Assembly (NCBI GenBank): GCA_948567375.1
Contig: OX419758.1
Coordinates: 45,575,001-45,639,000 of the forward strand
Direction: 5' to 3'
Length of the DNA stretch: 64,000 bases
Source: Lunularia cruciata
Lineage: Eukaryota > Streptophyta > Marchantiopsida > Lunulariales > Lunulariaceae
Shown here: positions 35,947-50,607 of the stretch, in pieces
How the letters are laid out: each line of letters begins with the position of its first letter
Numbering within the stretch: the first letter of the stretch is position 1
Made by a program: the position numbers and the translations under genes
Notes under the pieces: generated by a model
Database searches by the model: none
Told to the model about the DNA's origin: nothing
What the model saw: the letters and a program-made list of their open reading frames with translations, nothing else

Positions 35947-38900
35947 ATGAAGCTGCAGAAAAGGAATGCACCGGTTACCGTGCTCGTGGAGTTCATAGTG
36001 ATGGCCTCTGTTTTCTTCGATCTAGTCCTCCCAATCGTCTCTCAAGAAGGTGGGTAACCGACTTTGTTTACACCCGTGTTCTTTCGAGTATAGTTCAATG
36101 AAGTCCGCTGAGACTTCACAATCAACACATTCAGCAACGTTAACAGGGGAATTTTGTTAACAGGGGAATTTCATGCTCTCTGGTATATGCCGTACGTCGA
36201 TATGGAGAGCGATCAATTTGGAAAGAATTATTAGTACACATTCAATGAGAAGGAAGATTTTCTAAGCTCTGGGACTCTGTTCCGGTCAAATTAAGTTCCC
36301 GAGTGATTCTAGTGATAAGACCGTAAGGCAAAAATCAACCCGAAGATGCTAGGGCTGGGATTTCAAAGAATTTCGGTTGAATTCACGCGATCTATATAAT
36401 CTATTGCATATTCAACTCGTGGTTCTGAATCTAAGTTGTCTTCTTCGGGGAACTCGCTAAATGATGCAATAGCCAGCTAAACGGCTTCGGAACTCGTTTT
36501 CAGAATAGGTCATCCTGAATCTATGATATGTCCTGATCGTATATAGGTTTCATCAGCATCGATTGCGGGGGTAACGGTGGCCATGAGAGAACGACCGGGA
36601 TCCACTGGGAAGCTGATCTTGATTATCTTGATTCAGGACAGGAGCTTCAATCAGCGAACGTTAGCATGAGCGCACATGTACGAGGGCTACCAGACGACGG
36701 AGAAAGTTTTAAGAAAACAGCTAGGGTGTTTATCCCGTCTCGCACGTCACCTTCAAAATACTGTTACAAACTGGCACTTGACCCTTCAAGAGTTGAGGAG
36801 GGATTCGAATATCTGCTTCGTGTAGTGTTTCCTAGCAGGAATGTGTTCAGCTTGAGTGCCAAGGAAGGGGACGAAGCTCTAACTTCTGATTTCAGCACAC
36901 GCTTCTATTTCACCGTCGACTCCACTTTTGTTGCAACGATCAGTTTAGATCCAGTTAGAGCCCAGACCATCGAATTGATAGTGAATGCGTTAGATGAAAC
37001 TCTATATGTGTGCTTCGTGCCCCTGGAAGATAGGTCATCACTAGTAGGCATTGCATCTTTGGAGTTGCGACCCTTGGATGGATCTATGTACATCGAGACC
37101 TGGAGCACCCAGAGGCCTTTATAACGTGAAGTCGGCCGGTAGACAGGAAACGACCTACCTCATGATGGTCTCCCGCCAGAATTTTGGAGGGAATACAACA
37201 ATTTTGAGGTATGTAGCTATGATTCTACGTCGGATAGAATCCTTACAAATAGCAGTTGATTCACAGAAGTATACGGGGCAAATCTGCTTCCCACGTGATT
37301 TATATTGCACCCACGCCTTCAGTTTATCAATCTCTAGAGGCATACGTGAACTGCACAAGATTTACGCTACATACAGGGGTCAAAATATTGCTCTCACAAT
37401 ATGACAAATTGAATGCTTGGATCGGTATCTGCGAATAATTAGACTTAAGTTTAATCAAAAAGTACGCAGAGGACGATTTTAAAACAAAATCTTGATGTCA
37501 CTTTACCAAATCTAACCTATACATGAAATTTACATCTATACTCAATTAAGGACAAATTCCAGTCCTGTTGAGGGGCTTGATGTTCTCAATCCGAAAGTAA
37601 CCCCACTGCCTCGCTTGTTAACCGAATGAGTTTAAGAATTCGATTTCAGCTCACATTGAGGGGTGTAAGTACTTCCACTAAACAAAGTTACTTTATCAAA
37701 CGATGTGGATCATGAATTGGTCCCAGAGACTAGCAACATTTGGGGTTTCTGAAGTTAATAATGGCTCCTAAACTTCGTTTACGTTTATGGATGCAGATAC
37801 CCTTTGGACCCTTATCATCGCATCTGGAGTACACCAAAATTACCGCCGAAGGAGTCTCAGTTCGGAATTTACAGGAACAAGACGGTTATGAATTTGGGCG
37901 GAACTGCTTCGTTCCTTGACATGCCTCCTATGGCTGTCATGGGTTCAGCTTGGGAGGGGACCGATCTTCGATCCCAGATCACCTTCGGAGCTGATATCAA
38001 CGTAGCGAAAGCTTTACGGGAGCTTCCCAATTTTTATATGAGTATGTGGTTCCGCAACGTCAATTCTGCTCCGCTGGGACTGGGAATTTTCAAAGATGGC
38101 AATACTGGTTCTTGGTTTAATGTTACGGTAGCAGAAGCCGACAGGAGATTGGGTGACCGCTCAGGACGTATGCTGCAGTTCCAGGATTTAGAGGAGAACT
38201 TCGCAAGAAATATACCATTTTCTCATGGAGTGAGGGCCTCGAGCTCCTACCAGTTGTTAATTCATTTGAGCTTTACGGAGAGTTTGCGGCTAAGTCAGTG
38301 AGGACTGCCAACGATAACGGTACGACCTATAAGGCAATGCATTCGACAATCTCATTTAAAGTTAAAGGTCTACACTGCCTGCACATGTACATGCTTCTTG
38401 AAATGTGGGTTCATCTATACCACATCCGTTTGCAAGCCACGACACCGAGACATCATATGTTTAGCCATGTGTCGCCCTCTGCTATGCAATACGCGGGAAT
38501 ATCTCCATTTCGAAAATCCTATGTTTCTGCCCGCAGTAGTAGGCATAATATGTATAAGGAGTTTTCCTGAAGCTTATGCTTACTTCTCACACTAATTTAT
38601 TCGTGATATGGTTGAACCTTTTTGGAACAGCTAGTGCCTCGGAAATGAAGGTGTTCTCCAGGATTTTTTCTGGGTTAGATACAGCTGGCGATCCTTGCCT
38701 GCCAATCCCTTGGAATTGGCAGGCATTGTGTGTAGCATTGAACAAATACCTGAAATAACACAGATGTAAGTATCCTCGAGCTCAATTCATTTCCTTATAT
38801 TTGGAAACCATGCCAGGAAGCAGAAAGAAGTAGGACAATCATGCCATGTTTTGTTAGATGCACATCACTGTCCATAACTTGGTATCTATCAGTGTCTACT

Positions 38901-41900
38901 TGTTATTGAGACGAAGTAAACTTCTTATGCTCCCTTTAGTACGTATATCTTCAATTATCATTACCAAAAACGGTTCTTGCTGCGTGCTTTCGTACAGAAA
39001 TCTTACCAGCAAAGGCGTGAGGAAAGGACACGAGAAAGATCTGGATTTCGTCAAGTTTGAAAAACTGAGTCGTCTGACGCTGTTGGATTTGTCAAGAAAT
39101 GGTCTCTCTGGTCAGTTGCCGAAATCTCTTGAAAGTGTTACGGCTCTTAATACACTGTAAGAATATCTGATCTCCTTGCATCTGCATTTGCGAATTATTC
39201 TAGAATTCATCATACAGTCTTACTTTCTTACACTAGCTGTTGTCGTAATCCCTCACTCAAGGTAGCATGTCTGACGCATTCGAAATTTTGTTCACAGTGC
39301 GACATACTCAGAGTCATAATTTCTGATAGAAGGCAGCTAGATAGGGAGATATTAGTAGTTTGGTCTAACTAGCTGATCTAGCAAACTTATATTGGAGTGT
39401 GGCCATTGATCATGCACAAGCTATGGGACCTGAAAGTGGACTTCTATGATGTTAACCTGGATCCCGTGACTCATACCGCAAGGAACGTCCGAAATATTGT
39501 ATAAACTATGATCTTAACTCCACTATGCAATTTTTAGTGTATCAATTCTAAATCGCTAGTAAACTGGTACCTCGTGAAACTGATCGCAAATGGTTGTGAT
39601 TGCGCTTGCCAGTCATCTCAGCAACAATAATCTCAGAGGTGGGATACCTGAGGAACTCGAAAGCCTGACAAACTTGAAAAGCTTGGATCTTTCGTACAAT
39701 TCTTTCCACGAGTTGAAGTTCCAGCTAAAAAATCTCTCCAAACTCGTAGATCTGTAAGTTACGCGAAGAAGACCTAGTGCAAGTGAACATAAGCTTGTAA
39801 TTGTTATAATAATTAATTAGCTGCAGATGAAAACCTTTAGTGGTTATCAGCGATCTCTATTTTATGCGTACATTGTACCTTACATCTGCAGGACAGCTAC
39901 TAGCTTCAAGACTTTTTTCAATTTGAATTCATCCAGACTAAATAGGCATGTCTCTAAAACGGTGCACGTCATGATGTCTTACAGAAATTTGGCGAGCAAT
40001 AAGCTAGAAGGAATCGTTCCCGAGAGCATTTGGACCTCTAGTGTTGTAAACGTGTAAGACTCAGACTAAACATGCAAATTTCTGACTGTTTTCCAACCTA
40101 GCTCAAGTTACGAGCTCAAGGTCATTCACTGAGAGGTGTATCATTAAAGACAATGTAAATGTATGTATGTAACCTGCAGTAAAAACTTATACACAAAATA
40201 TAATCGTAGGAATATTTGCGGGTACTGAGGGCTTGGTGCTGTTTATTTCTGGTTCTCTTCTAGTACGTACGAATTCCCAGTTGATGTCGAAAGAAAGATG
40301 ACGAGACTGTGGTGCAAGTTTGCCATACCACCTGCTGAAGTTGTCAATCATTCGGTCCAGAAAACGACGTCTCCCTTATACTTTTATAATTGCAGGAACT
40401 TATCTGGCAACAACTTTGAGGAGCTCAATTTGACAACATGGATCAAGAACATTGTTATATCAGATGGAGGAGCTTCCTCTGAAAAAAGAGTGCGACTCTT
40501 GAAAAATCCGATCAAGAAGGTTCACCCGGATCTGCCATCTGAATATGTACCAGTTCGTCCTTTACTCACTAATTCTAATCGGGCCTTAGTACTGTAAGTT
40601 ACCCAGGGCCCTCTTTCAATCGAACTATAAAATCGTTCAATACTTGGCAGTGGTAGATCTAGCTGTAGCAAGGGGCATCAGGACCTATGATTAAGAATCT
40701 CCGTAAGGGTGAATTACGAAATGACGTGATTCAACCTTACGGATTTAGAGGAGTGTTATCTCTTCAGGTGCCTAGCCTCTAAAATTGCTCGAGAATTCTC
40801 TGTACTACAACTTACTTTGTCATGGGTAGTGCACAACGCTATAATATTACTCCTTCGAGATGTAAGTTTATTGACTTCCACGGTGGTGCTCTGATCGCAA
40901 AAGGAATCATATTTTGCGTGCTTATTCATAGGATGCATGCCGCTCACATTTTGTATATATATGACTGCGATCCTCCTCGGGTGGGGCTACCTGTATCTGG
41001 TCCGAGTAGTTCTACTTGCTCTGCAGTGAAGGCAAAGCGAGAGTAATACTTAGTTCAGATGAATGAAGCATGTCTTAGAATGTTCTGATTTCTGATCCTG
41101 AGAATCTCATCATGACAGGCTTGGGACCGACAGTCCATGGTGCTTGAAGAGAGCAGGGAAGAATGCAACTTTTATCGTGAAACATTTATGTCGTGAAAGC
41201 GAATTCGATGCTCTGGATCGAAAGCGTAAGCTCTACTAACTGGAAAAAGTACCTATCACATTCATGGGATTTTAAGTTCGGCAGCAAGCTTCGGGCCATT
41301 TCTGAGAGCTTTTCTTCCCTGCTGACAGATTGTCAAAGTTGCAGCGTCTGTATCGTCGTCTAAATTGTGTTTTTCGATTTGCATGCAAGAGTAGTTCCAA
41401 GCGACGATAGCGGGCTCGTCAGGCAAATCTCCATTTGGTTGGGTGCTTCTGCTGCACTGGTTCTCCTTGTTGGCGGCTGCGCGTACACTCTCATCCGTCA
41501 TCGGATTGCTTCAAAAGATAATGTTTTAGACGAAGATCTCGTGCTTGCTGTGCAAAACGGGCAGGTCACTTCTCGGATCATAGCTCTGAAGGACCTGCTT
41601 AAAGCTACCAACAACTTCTCCGAGAGTTGTAAAATTGGCGAAGGTGGATTTGGTCAAGTATACACGGGCTCTCTAGATGGTCAGACGGTGGCTATCAAGA
41701 AAAGTCGAAGTATAGAGTCACCTGAAAGGAAAGTGATGTTTATGAACGAGGTTCAGATTCTATCAAAGGTCCATCACAGGAACCTCGCTACTTTTTTGGG
41801 TTGCTGTTTGACCCGGAACGTTGCAGTCCTTGTGTTTGAGTTTGTTCCTCAGGGAACATTAAAGGAGCACCTTCAAGGAACTAGAGGAAAGGGACTTACG

Positions 41901-42554
41901 TGGATTCAACGAGTGAAGATTGCAGCTCAAACTGCAGAAGCATTGACATACCTTCATTCTGCAGCAAGTCCACCTGTTTACCATCGGGATGTAAAATCCG
42001 CCAACATTCTTTTGGAGGATAACTTTAATGCTAAAGTGACTGACTTCGGTATCTCGAAACTAGCATCGCATATGGATGCTACCCACATCACAACAATGGC
42101 TATCCAAGGTACTCCAGGTTACATTGACCCGGAGTACTATACCTCATTCCAGCTGACAGTGAAGAGTGATGTCTACAGTTTTGGGGTAGTGCTGCTTGAA
42201 ATCCTCAGTGCCCAACCACCCATTGATCCTAAAAGGGGCGAGAGAGATAATTCACTTGTGCAGATGGCAGCCCATCTGATCAAAACGGATGCACTGCATT
42301 TCTTTCTGGATCCACGTTTACAAGCGAGCTTCGAGACCGTAGAGGAAGTTAAAATATCAATTTTACAGTTAGGACAGCTTGCCTTAAAATGCACAAATAT
42401 GAGATCTTCCGACCGACCTAACATGAAGGAGGTGTCTGCGGAGCTGCTGGAACTCTATTCTGATTCTCTGCGGCGAGATTATTCAGAAGCTTCTTCGTCG
42501 GATCAGGAGAATATTTCAGATCAATCAAGTGGAACTTTGAACCCAGCAAAATAG
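35947..42554 (+). CDS. Malectin-like/LRR receptor kinase, copy 2 (probably frameshifted)
   Basis: Full-length locus of the same receptor kinase. Exon 1 (35947-36049) encodes a signal peptide ending near VSQEG. Exon 2 from 36547 begins the malectin-like domain (FISIDCGGN). A block ends at 37208 and the next starts at 37797 (RYPLDPYHRIW). Later exons are 38631-38765 (hinge), 38998-39156, 39613-39753, 39985-40053 and 40396-40593 (LRRs), 41119-41225, and 41392-42554 (TM and RD kinase). The hinge exon carries 5 extra bases near 38721-38725 relative to copy 1. They throw WNW into a frame ending in a stop before the LRRs, so this copy probably cannot make a full receptor unless splicing bypasses it. 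The exon 2/3 join (about 37088-37146) is unclear because no comfortable intron fits. The malectin frame break near 38243 is shared with copy 1. The kinase is intact and differs from copy 1 by a Leu/Ser change in the C-terminal tail (EASLSD versus EASSSD). Confidence 0.8.
36139..36171. repeat. 17 bp tandem repeat in kinase intron 1
   Basis: GTTAACAGGGGAATTT occurs twice head to tail (36139 and 36156). Local slippage product. Confidence 0.8.
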
Positions 42555-44638
42555 ATGATAGCGTCTAATTAGGTTTGACTACCTATGAGTAAAGATAGCT
42601 CATAAGTAGTCTATTTCTGGTGTATGATTTTCTTCTAGACAAGTTGGTAATATCCTTCCTTATTAGAGTTGATTAGAAATGTTACTGCGTACTTCTGTTT
42701 CGTTCTAGATTTATTACATGCATATGCCCTTTGGAATTGGTCAGTCTGTTAGCACATGGTTTATTATGATTTCACATATACAAATCATCAAGATGGATAG
42801 TTTTAGTTTTTCGTTTTGTCTCATAACGGACCTTAAAGCACCGATGTGACACCTGGACATTTAATTTCCCAGTAATAATTCGAATCAACATGCTCAAATT
42901 GCAAAGCTAAAATTGCATATGCACTGTGGGTATAAGTATGCATATGTTCTTCTACTGAATTTATCTGAACCCTAGTTTGATTGCTGTTTTTAGTCTGCAA
43001 GATGGTCGCCTTTATTTCTTATCCTAGCTTCCAGCCGTACTAGTCTGGGAAGTACATCTGATGCATTCTCTCTGGGATCTGAAGTTCTGATTACAGCTAA
43101 ATGTGACGTTTTTAACGTTTGGAACTTATCTAACTAGGCCTTATTATATATATGACCTCAAAGCCAATGCGATTCCAATTGCAATCCCATGCGTGTTGCA
43201 ATTGCACTGCCTACAATTAGTACCAAAGCCAGCCTCTGTCCTTGGAAACTCGAGTCATTTTGATGCACATGAAGGTAGAGATCAACACACGTTGATACAA
43301 TGTCATGTACTATCGCAAGAACAGTTAACTACAGGAGCTGTTCTTATCATCTCAAGGTAAAAGTTGACAACCCCAAATACTTCGGACATCAAACAAAACA
43401 TGGTCAACTTTCATCTGGGGATCGCTTCGAGTGCCTCAAGTTTCAATTGACTTTCACAGTGATCCGAAAATTACGGTACCGACAAATGCAGCCTTCAAAT
43501 CAACAAAGACTTACGTTTCACGTTTAATGTCAACATTAACGCTACCTCGTCGAGGAGATTGGACCGGTATGATAAAAGTCCTGCAGGTTCATAATTTAGG
43601 TCAGCGATCGAATCCCTGTGAAGCCAGGGTCTTGACTGGATTTGCCGACTACCAGAGGGCAAGAACGGAGATCTGAGAGATTACTTCATGTTAGCTGACA
43701 CGAAATAAGTCAACCAAGGCAGTCGCCAAAACAGAGAAGGAACTGAAAAGTATGCGTAGGTCTTTTACACTGCCTTCATGATTCATCCAAAAGCCCAGTC
43801 ACTGGTGGAAAAGAGGAAAACACTTCCCAAAGAAATGTGCGAATGAGCATTTTTGAACTGAGAACCAAACGCTCGTTTGCACAATAGATCCCAAGAAGGA
43901 GAAATGCCTGATTTCCATGAGCTGTAATCTTGAATTCAACAAATGGTGAGTGAATTACAACAAGATCACAATCGGAACAGATGACCGCTTCATGATAACG
44001 TTTCAAGTAAGAGCTTAAGTCCAAGATAGATATGTACTGAATATAACAAACAATAGTCAGACTCTACACCGCTACAATTTCCTAACCAGATGACGTGGCT
44101 AGATTAGTTTGAAAGATATCCAAATTAAATAAAAAAAATCCAAACAAAGACAAGAATATGCTCAAGTCTCCAAGTGTATTATTTATAAGTACTATTTGAT
44201 CAACGCTTCTTGGGCCTCCACGTGTACATGATAGACTGTTTTCTTCAATCTATTGAAGTCCTTTCACACACTTCCTTTGAACACTAAGTGAAACAGATAT
44301 AAATCCTTACATTAATTATAAATCATGAGGAGTACAAAAACTACTCAAAGCATCTCTGAGGATTTTCTTTTCTTTTCGATTTAGTCACGTGGAACGAAAA
44401 ATAAATTACTTGAAGGCCAGTAAGCACGTTTTTACCAGTGGACTATTTGGATTTGTTGCTTGGCCTTACCTAGGTTGCTCTAAGGTCTTTGTTGTTTATT
44501 TCTTCTTGACTACCCCGGTACCATCTCGATGGAGGTCGAAATGCTTTCAATGAAAAGTAAAACTTATAATATAAGCACTGAGTGCTCTAACTCTAACTAG
44601 TGTTACCATTGGATGCTCTACACAAACTCTAACTTTTG
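42555..44638. other. Intergenic region downstream of kinase copy 2
   Basis: Copy of 4692-6775 with only scattered base changes. The unrecognised 82-codon minus-strand frame is preserved at 43776-44024, but because the duplication is recent its preservation is not evidence of function. No other gene seen. Confidence 0.5.
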
Positions 44639-47600
44639 TAGTACATGTTATTAACTATACCAACCTCAACTACAGTATGTTACACGTATTACCATCTGAA
44701 TTCAGTTTTAACACACACTCGTTTAAAAAATGATAGCATTTCAATTAAAATTCTAAAATTACAAAACTTATTTCCTTGTAAAGTTTTTATAAAAAGTATC
44801 CACAATTCATTCATTGGTTGGTGTTAATGTAATTGAAACAGATTTCTTATTTGTTTTACTACTCTTTCATATAATGAAATTGGATCTCTATGTGTTTGGT
44901 TCTCTTGTAAAATTTTGAGTTGTACACAGGCTTGATAGCACTTTGACTGTCATTGTACATTTGGGCATCCTGTCCACACCATTGGTCATTGAGTGAGATG
45001 CAAAGCTAGATTACTTCCTTAGTAATCTAGCTAAGTAATTTTGGTACATACTATTTTTCACTGCTTTTCTATGTTGAGGTGAAAGATTAGAACTTTGCCA
45101 CTGGGTTTACAAAGTAAGCTACCTCAAGTATTGTACTTATCATAGCGTATATTAAACATCCTATTGCTTCTTGGTAGTGTGTTTAATTGGTTTTCTTTCT
45201 TCCATGTGTGATTTGGGATTTGGATATTCAGAAGTAGTGATTGGATGTGTATCCGCAAGATTGAACCATTTATAATTGATTTTATTGGATCTTCCAGAGT
45301 ACTAAGTGAATACGTATAAGTAAGATTGAACTGTTTATAATTGACTGTATGTTTTTCTTCAGTCAATCTGATTTAAGATTCTCTTTTTCATAAGAATTTT
45401 GAAGTACTACATACTACTCTACTTCTTCATATGTAAATTCAAACTCTTTACAAGTGAAATCTTGCATGGTACTAATATTAAATTTATCTTTCACACAAAT
45501 TATTATGTTTCTACAAACAGAAGTATTATATCAGATTCATAGTACGCACAAAGAGGAAAAAGTGATGGTTACAACTCATATCTCTCTAAGAAGTAATCAA
45601 ATTTCCAATTCTAGTTTCTTAAGGCTTGCTCAAGCTAAAAATACTCTTTGGCAATCTGCAAACACTCCTCTCCTTTCTAGCTTCTTTTTATCCTTGTGGC
45701 TACTTCATATAAATCTAATCATGAAAAGTTCCATTAAGAAAAGATGTCTTGATGTCAAATTTAACTATCTATATGTCTTCTGCAATGACTAAAAAAAGAA
45801 TAGATTCTAATGGAATCAAACTTGATTAATAGATCAAATGTCTACTCGTAGTCAATTCTTACAAGTTATGAATATCTCTTGGCTATAGGTCCAGTCTTGT
45901 GCCTTAAGATGTTGCACTTTGAATGAATCTTTGTTCTATAGACCTACTTTTATTTTATTTTATTTTAGTTCAGTTTCCTTTTTAGCAAAGTTATTAGCTT
46001 CCTAATAAAACTTTATGAATCAAATTCCTCATCCATGGCCTTTGCTCACTTACATTTTAATAATTTTCTCCATTTATGCACAATTGTTAGCTTCAAAGTT
46101 GTGTGCTACTTCAATGACTCAATTTTGTCATCCATGGCTTCCATCCTCTCAAGTGATTGCAAGTATCTTGGAAATGAACAAGATTTGCATCCCCATTTCT
46201 TCATTAAATCTTAGATACCACAATGCAAGTATAAGATGCCTTACTTTAAGCTTACTCACCGAGTTTTTGTCATGGTAATCTCATTCTATTACTTCTGCAA
46301 TTTATTCCATCTTGAGTGGTTGAACTTGAGATCATTTTCAATCAGGTTCTTGATTGTCTTCATTGTCTTCTTGAAGTGGATAAATTTTGATCTCACTTGT
46401 GGATTCTTTTGTGGCTTCCTCCATAGACTCCTTGGAAGCTTGTGGAAACTCTCCATCAACTTCTCTCTCATCAATATTCATTCTTGCATGTGCTTGCTCT
46501 CCATCTCTCTTGAAAATAATTTGCACCTAAGTTAAGCATATATGTCAGTTGAAGATCAAGTACCTCCTCTCTAAACATGATGTCTTTACCTTCACATATG
46601 TTTTTCTTCTTTTGATCAGAATTTGAAGGCTTGGATTTTGAAGTATATCCAAAAAATACATATCTTGTCCCTTTGGATCAAACTTCTTTCTCACACACTT
46701 TGGTATGTACATTAAGATTGAGCAACCAGAAGTAATATGCAACTATATCCAACAAAATACATCTTTTGTAGCTTTAAATAAAAGATCTTTCTTCCACCCT
46801 TTGTTGTGTGCACAAAGATGGGGCATAACAAGGGGTAATATGTAGCTGTTTGTTTTGTTCTATGCCGAAGACTACAAGGAATTTTTGCTAAAACTGTATT
46901 TAAAATTCTATTAAAAAAATGTATCATATCTCCCCTTGCTTTTGCACACAACTCTATAGCAAAATTTCTAGAAAGCAACGAGCTTCTTGCTACTTCAAAT
47001 ATTCTATGATTCTTGTTGAAATATTTTGCTCTGAATTGTTAAGTGCTATAAGTTCATGTATTAATCCAACACTTTGTACAAAAGTAGAGTATCCTTTTCT
47101 AACGTATTTACCTCCTCTATAAGATTGCATTTTCTTGAGCTTCACTTCATGTTGACCTTCTAATTGTGTGTGGAGTTGTTTGAAGAACAAAAGAGGTTTT
47201 TACTTCTCTTTTAAGAAAAATACAAATTTGAAGCCACTAATTCATCTTGTAAAAGTAGATAATTTTTTGATTCTCCTATTGAGCTCACACCCATAGTTCA
47301 TCCTTGAATAGAATATAAAATCTTGATTCTATCATTGAGCTCAGACTCATAGAACCACTTGCAATACTATGAAAGAACTCTCCAACCATATGATTGCCTC
47401 TACTATCAATAGATTTTGTAGAAGGTAGACTACGTTGCTTTTTTAGAGCACATCCATCACAATACAAAGACTTTTGAATACCAAGTTCTTCCAGTTTCAA
47501 ACCGCCTACTAGGCCTTCTATCTCCATTTTCCTAATGTAGGCAGGATTGAGATAACCAAGTCTTGAGTTCCATGGTGCAATATTAACTTTCTAAAGTCTT

Positions 47601-48386
47601 TCTTCCTTTCTACCTTTTTGCAGCTACTTCTTTTTTTCAATTGAGAAATGTTGAAGTTTTTGGTCCTGCCATCATGACTACCTCCATTTCTTTTTCTATC
47701 AATAGCTAAAATGGTTATCTCTCATGAGCTCTCTTCCTTGTCTTCTACATATCCTTTCAAGGTTTCTTCCTTCTGTAGTATCGCAGTGAGTTACTAAATG
47801 ATATATTGGTCTTCAGGTATATATTTCATGCGTGTATTATATGAAGATTAATTAGTGGCAAACTATAAATAGATTTGGTGATTTGAGGAATTATCTATTC
47901 TTACACTAATGTTATTTAATTGACTAGTGAGGGTTTCAACTTTGCTAATTAAACCTACTATCTCAGCTCAAGGATTCATTTGTGACTGAAAGAATCTTTC
48001 TTGGAAAATGTGCTTATTCTTTGAAATCAGTTGTTCAAAATCTATATTCCAAAAGTGGTTTGGTGACTCAAACCATTTTTGGAATTGAATAAATTGATCA
48101 ATCTCGGTAAATACTTCTCTTTTATGGTTGTATAGATCTATACTTTTGCAACTTTTTTCTTGCTTTGCCAATATGTCTCTCTCCATCTATTATTCTTTGT
48201 TCTATAGTCTTTGTTCCATTTATGACCCCTTAAAGTCTCTTGACATGAAGATGATTATAATGTGAATTAATAATCAATAAATTTAATATCCAAATCAATA
48301 AATTCTATAGTACAGAGTATTAGCTATACCACCTCAACTTACTACATCCTACATGTACCATTTGAAATGCAATTTTTACCTAGTAC
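44639..48386 (-). mobile_element. Degenerate Ty1/copia retrotransposon, copy 2
   Basis: Duplicate of the copia remnant at 6776-10535 with the same stops, orientation and motif order. GAG-pre-integrase lies near 47400-47600, integrase near 46570-46990, and RT between 45120 and 46130. It has an extra 4 bp near 44818 and lacks the 16 bp slip. No intact frame. Confidence 0.8.
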
Positions 48387-49743
48387 AAACTTTATGTATA
48401 TGTATAGTACAAAATTTACATTTTGTACTATACACTGTAGTTCCAAAATCTACAATTTGCTTATTTGCAGCATGAGATCCGGTGAACTATCATCAATCAA
48501 AAAATCATAGATAATTTGATTTATCTCAAATACCAGTTAGTGCACTTTGATCGAAACCGGTGAACCACCAACAATCATACAATTATAGCTATTGTGATTT
48601 ACCTCAAGCCCAGTTATTCCACTGTGATTAGTTTACGTGTTTGAGGGTGGATTGTGCTTACATTTGACGCCTACAGATCGCATCTCGCTCATGCAACAGC
48701 ATGTAATTAATGAAAGTCTGAGAATTCCACCATTTAAGGTAGTTCTGACTTCCCACGCACCCATCCATTAGATTAAGATTCCTCTATAGCTAGATGTTGT
48801 TTGTCAAGATAAAGAGCAGGTTGTTTGACTGGTATTCAAAGTACAGTAGAAGGGGACGGTAACTACCTCCACTTGCGAAATTCCAGATTCAGATCCCGAT
48901 AAGTTTACCTCCTCAGTCCCACACATATATCCATACACCCATTAAATATGAAGTGAATGCAGGGGTAAAACTCCAAAAGGCACAGTAATTCTGAGATTGG
49001 TAACAGGAACAAAATGTGATGCCAAGGTTTTGTTAATTCTTCAGCATAAGATGTCAAGAGATGACTGATGATGACAAGGAATGTAATTGTCACAAAGATT
49101 AAAAGTAAAAATTGTCACAAGATTTCTTATTGAGAAAAACGTAGCGTACGTATTGAGAAGTCTCGCCCTTAACATCAGCTACCGTTATTTCTCGAATCCA
49201 GTACTAGTAGGCATTGTAGAAAGACAAAAGCAACACGATGCGATCGTCAGCGGCGACTCCTGTTATATACAATTCTTGGCAGAGATGCTTTTACTCGTGG
49301 GTACACAGAAGAAATTGTCATTCACTGAACGTGGAGTCGGAGGCGTTTCTAGAAAGGACAGTTGCCGAACAAAGTGGATTTGGGAATCCTATGGTTGCAG
49401 TTGCTTCGCCTATGGATATCGTTGTGCTGCTGAAATCAAGCCATATTCTAAGCATGATCAGTGCAGCTAAATAAGAGATTCGAATTAAGTTCGAACATGG
49501 AGTTCTATCGAGCTTGTCAGGCAAGTTGACATTTGGTCCACCGGAAGAAATTGATCAACTGCGACGAAACATCCAACAGAAGGTTTATCTGTGCCATCGC
49601 GCGCCATGAGTGCTGTTTGAGCAATGCGTTGGCGACTGACATGGTCGGAGCACGTTGGCAAGTTATGCCGTTGGTGTTCAGATATTCACATCAATTTGGA
49701 CCGAGTCCTCCAGATTGTAGGGAAAATATAGTAAAATACCGGA

Positions 49744-49909
49744 TATTTTGAGAGTGTAAGCAGTCCATGCTGTAAGTGTATATCAAGACTCGTCGAAGTT
49801 GTCATGATCTTGCATTTGAAAGCATTTATTTTGAGAGTGTAAGCAGTCCATGCTGTAAGTGTATATCAAGACTCGTCGAAGTTGTCATGATCTTGCATTT
49901 GAATGCATT
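49744..49909. repeat. 83 bp tandem duplication unique to copy 2
   Basis: A unit beginning TATTTTGAGAGTGTAAGCAG occurs at 49744 and again at 49827. Copy 1 has it once (from about 11893). The two units are almost identical, so the event is later than the segmental duplication. Confidence 0.85.
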
Positions 49910-50449
49910 TGGATGCCAGTCGATATTGATCTGCCTCAAGACGATCATCTTCGCAAGCACCATATATATGTCGAGCATAATTCTACGCGTAACCACACAC
50001 GTCTATAGCTGTGCACCGATATATTAAATGCTGAGCATTCTGCGCATGCGGCCTGGCAATCAGCTGCCCAGTTTTGTGCTCCTCCTGATAAGCTCACATT
50101 CTGCGAACAAGGATAACGAAAATTCAGATTATATTTTTGTAATAGCCATAAACAACCTATAGTTGGATACCAGTATATTACTAATTTTGTTTACGGAGAG
50201 GTTACTCATCGGCCCAGGATCTATAGCTAACTACCTGTTAGTGTCATGGCCACATTCAGTCACAGTTCTAGCATTTGAGCATCTTCAGGTGACCATCCTC
50301 CTCACAAAGTGTACCATTTTCTTCTTTACTAGAAACCTTCTTACTCTCCGGAGGCTAGGTTTGCGGGCATGTACATGCTCGTGACTCGTTCACCCAAGCT
50401 TGTAGCAGCGGGCAAATATTATATAAACCTACTATTCAGAAGTTGGAGT

Positions 50450-50457
50450 TATAAAAG
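50450..50457 (+). promoter_or_regulatory. Probable TATA box of PR-1 copy 2
   Basis: Same TATAAAAG as in copy 1, about 150 bp before the start codon. The promoter sequence is essentially unchanged between copies. Confidence 0.5.
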
Positions 50458-50607
50458 CAGCGCAGAGTGACAATGAGGGCAGGCTTACCACAGACCTCAG
50501 TACCCTCCAGGTATGTGCATTCGTAAACGAGAGCAACACATCCTTGAGAAGAGAATTCCAAACTAAAGGCTCTAGCTCAAAGCCTGTGCATCCGTTCACT
50601 CTCGAGA

